6,214 bases of DNA from Chthoniobacterales bacterium (lineage in GTDB: Bacteria > Verrucomicrobiota > Verrucomicrobiia > Chthoniobacterales > UBA10450). Of the stretch, positions 1-5,095 are shown one piece after another (position 1 is the stretch's first letter; each line of letters starts with the position of its first letter). The DNA lies in the NCBI GenBank assembly GCA_013697365.1, contig JACCXA010000201.1, positions 1-6,214 on the forward strand, given 5' to 3'. The notes beneath the pieces were generated by a model. The model made no database searches and was not told the origin of the DNA. It saw nothing but the letters and a program-made list of their open reading frames with translations. Made by a program: the position numbers and the translations under genes.

Positions 1-917
1 GCGTGGACGATCGGTTGATGAAGACCGATCGCGAGCACGCCGAGGAAGGGCGCGAGATAGAAGCTGCGACGGTCCGGCCGGCAGTAGAGCCAAAGCCAAA
101 TCGTGTTGAGAGCCAGATGTGCCGGCATGGCGTACGAAGTCATCGACATGACGAGGAATTGTGACGAAGTCGCGAGGAGCGCCACGGCAACCAGGGCATT
201 GCCCTTTCGTTCCGGCCAGAGGTTTCGCGCGGTGCCGTAAAGCGCGATGATTGAGACTGCCGCGAGGAACGGGTTGAGGAGCGATTGCAGCTGCACACTC
301 TGAAAAACGGTGCGCATGGCGGCATAGACAGGCAGGTAGCTGGATCTCCACATGTGGTTGGCGGAAGCGTGATCCACAAAGGTCGGCCGCAGCATTCCTT
401 CCACGTGCCGCCATTGCTGAGGCACCTCCGCCTGCATCTTGCCGTGCAGAAAAATTTTGGCCTGGAAGTCGGCAAGGTTTTCGTCGGCGGTGAGCGCGTA
501 GTTGTGACAAACCAGGTGGGTGCCGGCCGCGGCGATGAGAAATACGGCGACCGCTATCCAGACCATGGCCCGTCTCTCGGAGATCGAGGAGGTCAGTTTT
601 TGCCAATGGGGGCGAGAGTTTCTCCCAAAGCACAACCAGCCGGAAGCGACGCTGAACAGGGCGACAACGCCGAGGCCGAGCGGCTCGTGCTGCGCGAAAA
701 GAACATAGAAAACGTTGAAGAAATTTCGGGTGTCTCGCTGGCCGGCCGGGACGCCGCGCAGCCAGAGAGCGAAGACAATCCCGAGGAGAGAAAAGGCCGC
801 CACAGCAAGGAGGATTCGGCGAGCGAAACGGCCCCGACCCGACTGCAGGATAAAATCCGGCACCGGAGGGACAGCAGCGTCCTCCTGATCCAAAGCGCTC
901 TCGGTGGTCGTCATCAT
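1..917 (-). CDS. ArnT/GT39-like polytopic membrane glycosyltransferase, N-terminal part (3' end cut by window edge)
   Basis: This reading frame stays open for 305 codons from an ATG-ATG pair at 917-912 to the left edge, so the C-terminus is missing. After a hydrophilic N-terminus, hydrophobic helices lie near residues 34-53, 80-97 and 117-135. A loop follows with an acidic pair, D145-E146, in the stretch LTADENLADF, then further helices near 212-230, 239-258 and 286-299. An acidic pair in the first large external loop is typical of GT-C enzymes such as ArnT and PMT/GT39, which use polyprenyl-phosphate sugars outside the inner membrane. The pair normally follows the first helix, so two extra N-terminal helices are unusual. 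The frame is open upstream, and a GTG at 959-957 is an alternative start; the ATG pair was preferred, with only a weak AGAAAG ribosome site. The gene is divergent from the next one. The enzyme class is fairly likely; donor and acceptor cannot be read. Confidence 0.8.
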   Translation of the reverse strand, partial: MMTTTESALDQEDAAVPPVPDFILQSGRGRFARRILLAVAAFSLLGIVFALWLRGVPAGQRDTRNFFNVFYVLFAQHEPLGLGVVALFSVASGWLCFGRNSRPHWQKLTSSISERRAMVWIAVAVFLIAAAGTHLVCHNYALTADENLADFQAKIFLHGKMQAEVPQQWRHVEGMLRPTFVDHASANHMWRSSYLPVYAAMRTVFQSVQLQSLLNPFLAAVSIIALYGTARNLWPERKGNALVAVALLATSSQFLVMSMTSYAMPAHLALNTIWLWLYCRPDRRSFYLAPFLGVLAIGLHQPIVH

Positions 918-1085
918 AGCTTTCTGGAAACGGGCAGGGCAAAGCCGTCCGCGGGCCACAAACTCAGGTGAATCATAAGGAAAATGAAGAGATGGTGAGC
1001 TGCTGGGAAAGCAGCGACTGCGCCAGATACCTATCTCCGCCCGGCATCCTTTCTGATCTAGCATGAGACCTGCATCATCGGAGGA
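918..1085. promoter_or_regulatory. Divergent intergenic region between two membrane glycosyltransferase genes
   Basis: These 168 bases separate two diverging genes and must hold the start signals of both. They contain a possible sigma-54-type box for the leftward gene (941-958). A small 6-bp hairpin has arms GCTGCT at 999-1004 and AGCAGC at 1010-1015. An 8-codon reading frame (1063-1089) ends on the start codon of the rightward gene. I could not find a convincing sigma-70 promoter for the rightward gene. On the minus strand there is a TATGAT hexamer (977-972) but no matching -35. Confidence 0.5.
941..958 (-). promoter_or_regulatory. Possible sigma-54-type promoter for the leftward glycosyltransferase gene
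   Basis: Read on the minus strand, TGGCCCG is followed by GGCTTT with exactly ten bases between the GG (957-956) and the GC (945-944), the spacing sigma-54 requires. The predicted transcription start is near 932, about 15 bases before the ATG at 917. This resembles the arrangement at the TMTC-like gene. The -24 half matches the consensus less well (TGGCCC rather than TGGCAC), and a GC-rich region produces GG-N10-GC by chance fairly often. This is a candidate only. Confidence 0.3.
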
Positions 1086-1089
1086 ATGA
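1063..1089 (+). other. Possible 8-codon upstream reading frame overlapping the next gene's start (ATGA)
   Basis: ATG at 1063 opens a frame of eight codons (MRPASSEE). It ends in TGA at 1087-1089 and overlaps the ATG at 1086-1088 of the membrane glycosyltransferase gene. The purine-rich GGAGGA at 1080-1085 lies inside it and touches that ATG directly, too close for ordinary initiation. A stop-start overlap like this is typical of translational coupling. No ribosome site is visible before the ATG at 1063, so the small frame may be chance. Confidence 0.3.
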
Positions 1090-2408
1090 ACCTTGGTGCC
1101 GCGAAGCTCTCCGCGACTCTGTTGGCGGGCTTGTCCGAGCCGAAGCGCGGGCAACTTTCCGTCCGCGAGCAATTCCGGCTTCGCCCGACGAAGCGGAGCC
1201 TGCTTGTGACGCTCGCGATGGCGGTGATCCTGGCCTTTGGGATTTTTCTGCGGATCTACCCGAGCGCGACTTTCAAAAGCGTGGGCTACGACGAGCACGG
1301 CTACGTCGTCTTTTTGAAGCAGATCAAAGCGGCTGGCGTCTTGAACTACGAGAAAGTCGTGCAGGTCTATGTGGAGAAGCAATACGGGCGTCCTGATGCG
1401 ATCGTGCCCGCGACGAGAGTCGGATTTCTCATGCCAGCTTACTGGTGCGGCGAGCTATTCCGGTTGCCGCCTTTCCAGGCTTTGCGGTTGCTTTCCTGCA
1501 TCTCAAGCATCGCGATGCTGGGCGTCTGCGCGGTGTTTGCGTACCGGGTGGGCGGGGCGATTCCAATGCTTGGCCTGTCCGTTCTGGTCGCGACAGCGCC
1601 GCTGCAAATTTATCTGGCGCAACGGGCGCTCATTGACGGCTATTTCGCGCTTCTAGCTGTGACCGCGGTCTGGCTGGCTTGGGAAAATCTTCAGCGTCCC
1701 CGGCACTGGGGGTGGCTCGGGACTTACTCGGGGATCTTGGCGTTGCTCGTCCTCACGAAAGAAAACGCGGCGTTCGTCGTTTTCGCGATCAGTGGAACCC
1801 TGCTGCTGAGCCGCTTTCTCCGCTTCGGAACGGTCACGCCGCATCTCCTGGTTGCGACAATGCTCGGTCCCGCGCTCGCGGTTTTCTTCCTTGCGGCGAT
1901 GGTCGGTGGGATTCCAGAGTGGCTTCACTTTTATGCAATGTTCGTCGCGAAATCGCGCACCAATTACTACTCAATCCTCGCGCAGGACGGGCCCTGGTAT
2001 CGTTACTTCGTCGACTTCGTCATCATGTCGCCGGTGATCGTGACGCTGGCGATCGGGCGGATGTTTCAGCTCCGCAAACCGGACGCGGCGGAAATTTACC
2101 TGACCCTCTTTCTCGGGCTGAATTTCCTTTGCATGGCCAATGTCACCTACGGCATGAGCCTGCGTTACGCTGCCTATTGGGATATCCCACTTTGCTGGCT
2201 CGCATGCTCGCAGGTGCTAATGCTGGGGGCTAAGTTCGGCAGGCTGCGCGCCGCGTCTGTTAGCGTCGCGCTCTTGATCGCTGTCGGTTCGATCGGCTTG
2301 AAGCAGTATCATCGCTTTTTCGTCGAGGGTGAAATCTACGATCCCACGACCGCTACCATGGTCTGGGCCGCGCAGCTCGAGAAAGAGCCACCGCCCGGAA
2401 AGCGCTAG
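1086..2408 (+). CDS. GT39/PMT-like (ArnT-type) integral membrane glycosyltransferase, 440 aa
   Basis: The protein is predicted to be polytopic, with a basic cytoplasmic N-terminus and about nine or ten hydrophobic segments, the first near residues 39-56. Right after it comes GYDEHGY, with D69-E70 as the expected catalytic/metal-binding acidic pair of GT-C enzymes. AQRALIDGYFALL (D184) fits the second conserved acidic region of the GT39 family. LTKENAA (K225) and SLRYAAYWDIP (R360-Y361) match later family landmarks. Such enzymes transfer a sugar from a polyprenyl-phosphate donor on the periplasmic side. The length suits a single-domain GT39 protein without a periplasmic tail. ATG at 1086 is the first possible ATG: an in-frame TAG lies at 1059-1061. 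GGAGGA abuts the ATG with no spacer, which is abnormal. The stop overlaps the stop of the convergent neighbour. Donor and acceptor are unknown. Confidence 0.85.
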   Translation: MNLGAAKLSATLLAGLSEPKRGQLSVREQFRLRPTKRSLLVTLAMAVILAFGIFLRIYPSATFKSVGYDEHGYVVFLKQIKAAGVLNYEKVVQVYVEKQYGRPDAIVPATRVGFLMPAYWCGELFRLPPFQALRLLSCISSIAMLGVCAVFAYRVGGAIPMLGLSVLVATAPLQIYLAQRALIDGYFALLAVTAVWLAWENLQRPRHWGWLGTYSGILALLVLTKENAAFVVFAISGTLLLSRFLRFGTVTPHLLVATMLGPALAVFFLAAMVGGIPEWLHFYAMFVAKSRTNYYSILAQDGPWYRYFVDFVIMSPVIVTLAIGRMFQLRKPDAAEIYLTLFLGLNFLCMANVTYGMSLRYAAYWDIPLCWLACSQVLMLGAKFGRLRAASVSVALLIAVGSIGLKQYHRFFVEGEIYDPTTATMVWAAQLEKEPPPGKR

Positions 2409-2409
2409 C
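2404..2409. other. Palindrome GCTAGC that supplies stop codons to two convergent genes
   Basis: The plus-strand gene ends in TAG at 2406-2408. The minus-strand gene ends in TAG at 2407-2405. The two coding sequences therefore overlap by the four bases CTAG inside the palindrome GCTAGC. There is no room for a terminator between them, so each transcript must end inside, or run antisense through, the opposite gene. Confidence 0.9.
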
Positions 2410-4318
2410 GTAGGGAGGACATTTGCGCGCGCTCCACCTCGTCCTTCAGGGCAAGGAACTCGGGTTGCGCCGGCCGCAGCCGAAGCGCCTCAGTTATTTC
2501 CACCTCTGAGCCGGGGAGATCGCCACCATTGAGCAGCGCCCTGGCGAGGAGAAATCGGGTCTTCGCACTCGCGGGATCGCGTTCGAGCGCCTTCCTCAGA
2601 AAACCCGCCGCGAGCTGCCATTGGCTTTCTTCGAGAGCGAGAACTCCAAGATTGTTCCAGGCGCCTTCGTGTGTGTCATCGAGGGCGACGGTCGCGGCGT
2701 AAGCTGCCTTTGCCGCGGTCTTGTTGCCTTCTTCCAAGCTCAGATTTCCGCGCGCGAAATTGATCTCGGCATTCGTCGGGACGTAGGCGTAGGCGAGATC
2801 GAGTTGGCGCCGCGCCAGCGGGAGATTTTTCGATTCCAGCGCCTGCCAGCCGGAGTTATAGGGGTCGAGCGCCCAGAGCGAAAGATCCTGCCGGGGAATG
2901 GAAACGAAGCTGGTCGCCAGCACCAGCAGGATCAAATAGGCGACGGTGCGCTTGTCGGTACCTGCGATGATTGCGCGCCAGAACTGGTAAACGCCGAAGG
3001 CAGCGAACAAGAGCAAGCCGGGGACGGCTGCCAACCGATAGCGCTCCGTGACGAATACCGTCAGGAGGGATGCGAGGTGGAGAAAAATCGCAGCAATGAC
3101 CCAACGCGAGGCCCGGGACTCCCGCGCACCCAGGACCATCCCAGGAAGCCCCAGCGCTGCGGCCAAGCCAAACATGAAGCCGGGAAGCAGAATGCCGTTT
3201 TCACGAAAGTTGGTGATGATGCTGAGATCGTCGTACTGGAAAGCGTTCCAGAAGTTGCCGATTTTCCGTGCGATCAGCTTTAGCCATTCGCCAGGGTGTC
3301 CACGGATGTAGGCCTTCGCCTGCCGGGACCAAAATTGCGATACTTCGGCGCGCTTTAATGGCCGTCCGGCGGCCACTTCCGCCCCCCGGATGGAGTCGCC
3401 CAGCATCGCTTCCTGTCCGGCCCGCAACCCCGGAGGGAACTTGGGATAGCCGTTAGCGTGAGGGTTGTTGCCGATCCAGAAATTTACGCCGCTGTGCGCG
3501 GAAAGAAGGACTGGGTCCCGCGCGACCAGATAGTTGTGGAGACCGCAGGGCGAGATCCCGAGACCCACGCCTGTCATGAGCAAGGCGGAGGCTACCAGAT
3601 TTCGCCGCCAGCGACTCGCCGTTTCGACTCGGTTGATCCACTTGAACCATATGGCGGCTACGACGAGCGGAAGTGCGAAAAGAATCGTGGCCACGCCCAT
3701 GGCGCTGAAGCCGATGAGCGCACCGAGCCCAAGCAGCCAGCGCGCATGGCAGGGCTGATCCCGTTTTACCACCTGCCAGATCACAAACCAAAAGACGAAG
3801 ACTGCGAGCGCGGTCGGCATGAGGATCGCGGAGTAGGCTTGCTCGGGGAGATAGCAGGCCCAGCTGGCAGCAGCCAGGCACCCAATGATTGGACCGGGGT
3901 TCCGTTGCAGAAATTCTGCAGGACCGCTGCTCCTTTGCACGCCAGCGTCGACGCGGTCGCTTGAGCCGAAAAGCCGGACCGCGAGCTGATAGAGGAGGAC
4001 TGCCGTGCCCCCGTCTGCCACGGCCTGAAGCAGTCCAGGCACGAACGGGCTGTAGCCGAAGCCCTTGTAGATCAAAGCCAGCAAATACGGGTAAAGCGGC
4101 AAGCCGTAAAAGGCGTGATGATCGGTCCATTGCCCCTGCAGGATGCGCAGCGCCCAATCGTTGTAGAAGTGCATGTCGCCCCGGCCTGGCAGCAGAAACG
4201 CTGAGGCACTAAGCCGTGCCAGCACCACCACCCGAACCAGCACGACCGCGGCGAAAATGTAGATCGGAATTCCAACGGAACCCTGACCTATCCGCCACGG
4301 CGTTCGAGGCGGGGTCAC
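2405..4318 (-). CDS. GT39-like membrane glycosyltransferase fused to C-terminal TPR domain, 637 aa
   Basis: Residues 1 to about 473 form a multi-helix GT-C-like membrane domain. The first helix spans about 16-37. A loop with GDMHFYNDWA (D48) holds the usual acidic site. VNFWIGNNPHANGYP near 278-292 fits the GNNP-type external loop seen in TPR-bearing GT39 relatives, and VTERYRLAAVP (E425, R426) precedes the last helices. Residues from about 485 to 617 contain roughly four TPR units (near 485-518, 517-549, 551-583 and 585-617). The clearest is GAWNNLGVLALEESQWQLAA, followed by FLRKALERDP. TPRs usually bind a partner or substrate protein. GTG at 4318 was chosen because GGGAG stands 9 bases upstream and a sigma-70-like promoter starts near 4363. 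The frame extends 13 codons to a TTG at 4357 with no ribosome site, and an in-frame stop lies at 4373-4375. The gene diverges from the pilin gene. Family call is good; substrate unknown. Confidence 0.85.
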   Translation of the reverse strand: MTPPRTPWRIGQGSVGIPIYIFAAVVLVRVVVLARLSASAFLLPGRGDMHFYNDWALRILQGQWTDHHAFYGLPLYPYLLALIYKGFGYSPFVPGLLQAVADGGTAVLLYQLAVRLFGSSDRVDAGVQRSSGPAEFLQRNPGPIIGCLAAASWACYLPEQAYSAILMPTALAVFVFWFVIWQVVKRDQPCHARWLLGLGALIGFSAMGVATILFALPLVVAAIWFKWINRVETASRWRRNLVASALLMTGVGLGISPCGLHNYLVARDPVLLSAHSGVNFWIGNNPHANGYPKFPPGLRAGQEAMLGDSIRGAEVAAGRPLKRAEVSQFWSRQAKAYIRGHPGEWLKLIARKIGNFWNAFQYDDLSIITNFRENGILLPGFMFGLAAALGLPGMVLGARESRASRWVIAAIFLHLASLLTVFVTERYRLAAVPGLLLFAAFGVYQFWRAIIAGTDKRTVAYLILLVLATSFVSIPRQDLSLWALDPYNSGWQALESKNLPLARRQLDLAYAYVPTNAEINFARGNLSLEEGNKTAAKAAYAATVALDDTHEGAWNNLGVLALEESQWQLAAGFLRKALERDPASAKTRFLLARALLNGGDLPGSEVEITEALRLRPAQPEFLALKDEVERAQMSSLR

Positions 4319-4369
4319 AAACCGTTGCTCCCGGAGACGAGAGGCTGACTGCAGCAAGGGAGTATGGAA

Positions 4370-4398
4370 ATTCTAAAATGCCCGGGGGCTGGCATCAA
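4370..4398 (-). promoter_or_regulatory. Sigma-70-like promoter for the GT39-TPR gene
   Basis: On the minus strand, TTGATG (4398-4393; 4 of 6 to the -35 consensus) is followed after exactly 17 bases by TAGAAT (4375-4370; 5 of 6 to the -10 consensus). The predicted start is near 4363. That leaves a leader of about 45 bases before the GTG at 4318, but only about six before the TTG at 4357, which supports the GTG start. The -35 hexamer lies inside the sigma-54-type box of the pilin gene on the other strand, so the two polymerases could not bind together. Confidence 0.45.
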
Positions 4399-4407
4399 CA
4401 CTGCTTT
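4389..4407 (+). promoter_or_regulatory. Sigma-54-type (-24/-12) promoter of the pilin gene
   Basis: CTGGCATCA carries GG at 4391-4392, and exactly ten bases later CTGCTTT carries GC at 4403-4404. This is the invariant GG-N10-GC layout of sigma-54 promoters (consensus TGGCAC-N5-TTGCW). The predicted transcription start is near 4416, giving a leader of about 65 bases before the pilin ATG at 4481. Sigma-54 control of pilin genes is well known in other bacteria, for example pilA with PilR. A nearly identical box precedes the TMTC-like gene. Sigma-54 promoters need an ATP-driven NtrC-type activator, which is not encoded in this window. Confidence 0.65.
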
Positions 4408-4480
4408 ACTCAGATGCATCTCCGGGATCGGTATCACGGACGCAATCAAACAAAATAGAGATAAAAAGAAAGCAAACCAC

Positions 4481-4885
4481 ATGTTAAACAAACTTAATCA
4501 ACGCCGCGGGGGTTTTACCCTTGTGGAAATCATGATCGTAGTCGCGATCATCGCCCTCCTGGCGGCTATTGCAGTGCCCGGATTTCTCCGCGCCCGCAAA
4601 CGCTCCCAGGCGAGCCGCATCATCAACGATCTTCGCCTGGTTGACTCCGCCGTGGATCAATACGCGATCGAGACCAACAAAAATACCGGCACGACCGTAA
4701 ACGTTGCGGACTGGACACCGTACCTCAAGAAGGGTTCGGCGCTCTACACCACCGGTAACGATCTCTTCGGCAACTCCTACGGCAACCAGGTTGTCGATAG
4801 CTTGCCGCGGGTTCCGACGGCAACCTTCAACACGCTCTCCGACGTGGCGAACGCAGACTTCTTCTCGCCTTACCGCACCAACTAA
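4481..4885 (+). CDS. Type IV pilin / type II secretion pseudopilin-like protein, 134 aa
   Basis: The N-terminus is a classical prepilin signal: a short basic leader with QRRGG, then FTLVEIMIVVAIIALLAAIA. Prepilin peptidase should cut between G11 and F12 and methylate F12. E16 is position +5 of the mature protein, the glutamate needed for assembly. The hydrophobic stretch anchors the subunit in the inner membrane and then forms the filament core. The remaining ~100 residues form a small polar globular head (near DWTPYLKKGSALY and GNDLFGNSYGNQ) ending in FFSPYRTN, with no cysteine and so no disulfide loop. The mature form is about 123 residues, short for a major pilin and closer to pseudopilins. 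The frame extends upstream to an ATG at 4364, but that lies before the predicted transcription start and would bury the leader, so 4481 was chosen. The ribosome site is weak in an A-rich leader. No other pilus genes are visible. Confidence 0.92.
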   Translation: MLNKLNQRRGGFTLVEIMIVVAIIALLAAIAVPGFLRARKRSQASRIINDLRLVDSAVDQYAIETNKNTGTTVNVADWTPYLKKGSALYTTGNDLFGNSYGNQVVDSLPRVPTATFNTLSDVANADFFSPYRTN

Positions 4886-4888
4886 CCA

Positions 4889-4950
4889 GACGGTTCATTC
4901 GCCTGCCATTCCCATCGCGGGAGTGGCAGGGAATGAGCCGTCAGAGTTTT
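4889..4950 (+). terminator. Very long hairpin just after the pilin gene, probable terminator
   Basis: Four bases after the pilin stop, an inverted repeat has its left arm at 4889-4913 and its right arm at 4919-4942, around a 5-base loop (4914-4918). The arms pair over 24 base pairs, with two G-U type wobbles and one bulged G at 4901. A short TTTT (4947-4950) follows four bases after the stem. Position and stability suggest transcription termination or protection of the pilin mRNA 3' end. The stem is much longer and the T-tract shorter than in a usual intrinsic terminator. Confidence 0.65.
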
Positions 4951-5054
4951 GGGCGTGGTGCGCGGGCCTTTACTTTCTCGTTTGCGCAATCCAGTCCGCA
5001 ACAAGCCCGGACATGGCGGCAGCCAGCCGCTTCACGCTTAATAAAGACGCCGCG

Positions 5055-5073
5055 CTGGCATCACAACGGCTTT
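5055..5073 (+). promoter_or_regulatory. Sigma-54-type (-24/-12) promoter of the TMTC-like gene
   Basis: CTGGCATCA has GG at 5057-5058, and CGGCTTT has GC at 5069-5070, separated by exactly ten bases as sigma-54 requires. The predicted start is near 5082, about 14 bases before the ATG at 5096. Positions 5054-5079 match 22 of 26 bases of the pilin box at 4388-4413, while the flanking sequences are unrelated. That argues for a conserved control site and against recent duplication. The -12 half (CGGC) is less like the TTGC consensus than the pilin copy. Confidence 0.6.
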
Positions 5074-5095
5074 ATTCAGGCCGGGGCGCCCGCAT

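Larger units (their letters stand above)
4886..5095. promoter_or_regulatory. Intergenic region between pilin and TMTC-like gene
   Basis: This 210-base spacer begins with the long hairpin at 4889-4942 and ends with a sigma-54-type box at 5055-5073. Between them (4951-5050) I see only a weak 5-bp inverted repeat (GTCCG/CGGAC near 5015-5034) and no convincing gene. The distance from the hairpin to the predicted start at 5082 is about 140-190 bases, within the range where sigma-54 activators often bind. That makes the middle stretch a candidate activator-binding region. Confidence 0.5.

Noticed and set aside
285..971. Plus-strand open frame of 228 codons antisense to the ArnT-like gene
   Set aside because: The opposite strand encodes a coherent polytopic membrane protein with a GT-C acidic motif. 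The plus-strand translation is charged, lacks any recognisable domain, and is explained by the high GC content of the real gene.
972..977. TATGAT on the minus strand as a -10 element for the leftmost gene
   Set aside because: No -35-like hexamer lies at 16-18 bases and there is no extended -10 motif.
999..1015. Small hairpin GCTGCT/AGCAGC in the first divergent spacer as a terminator or operator
   Set aside because: It has only six base pairs and no T-tract, and it lies between diverging genes where no terminator is expected. An operator role cannot be supported from one copy.
2621..3283. Plus-strand open frame of 220 codons inside the GT39-TPR gene
   Set aside because: It mirrors the minus-strand gene, whose TPR and ERYR motifs are clear. 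The plus-strand product shows no domain or membrane pattern and has no ribosome site.
3453..4157. Minus-strand frame of 234 codons in another phase of the GT39-TPR gene
   Set aside because: It is rich in Arg, Ala and Ser, as out-of-phase GC-rich coding DNA usually is, and has no family motifs. The overlapping phase gives a coherent membrane protein.
4325..4357. TTGCT...AGCAA inverted repeat upstream of the pilin promoter as an activator-binding site
   Set aside because: The matching cores are only 5 bp, 23 bases apart, and overlap the GT39-TPR start region. This is too short to separate from chance.
4364..4480. Upstream 39-codon extension of the pilin frame from the ATG at 4364
   Set aside because: It would place the prepilin leader deep inside the protein, it contains the sigma-54-type box, and it starts before the predicted transcription start at 4416. 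The ATG at 4481 gives a standard 11-residue leader.
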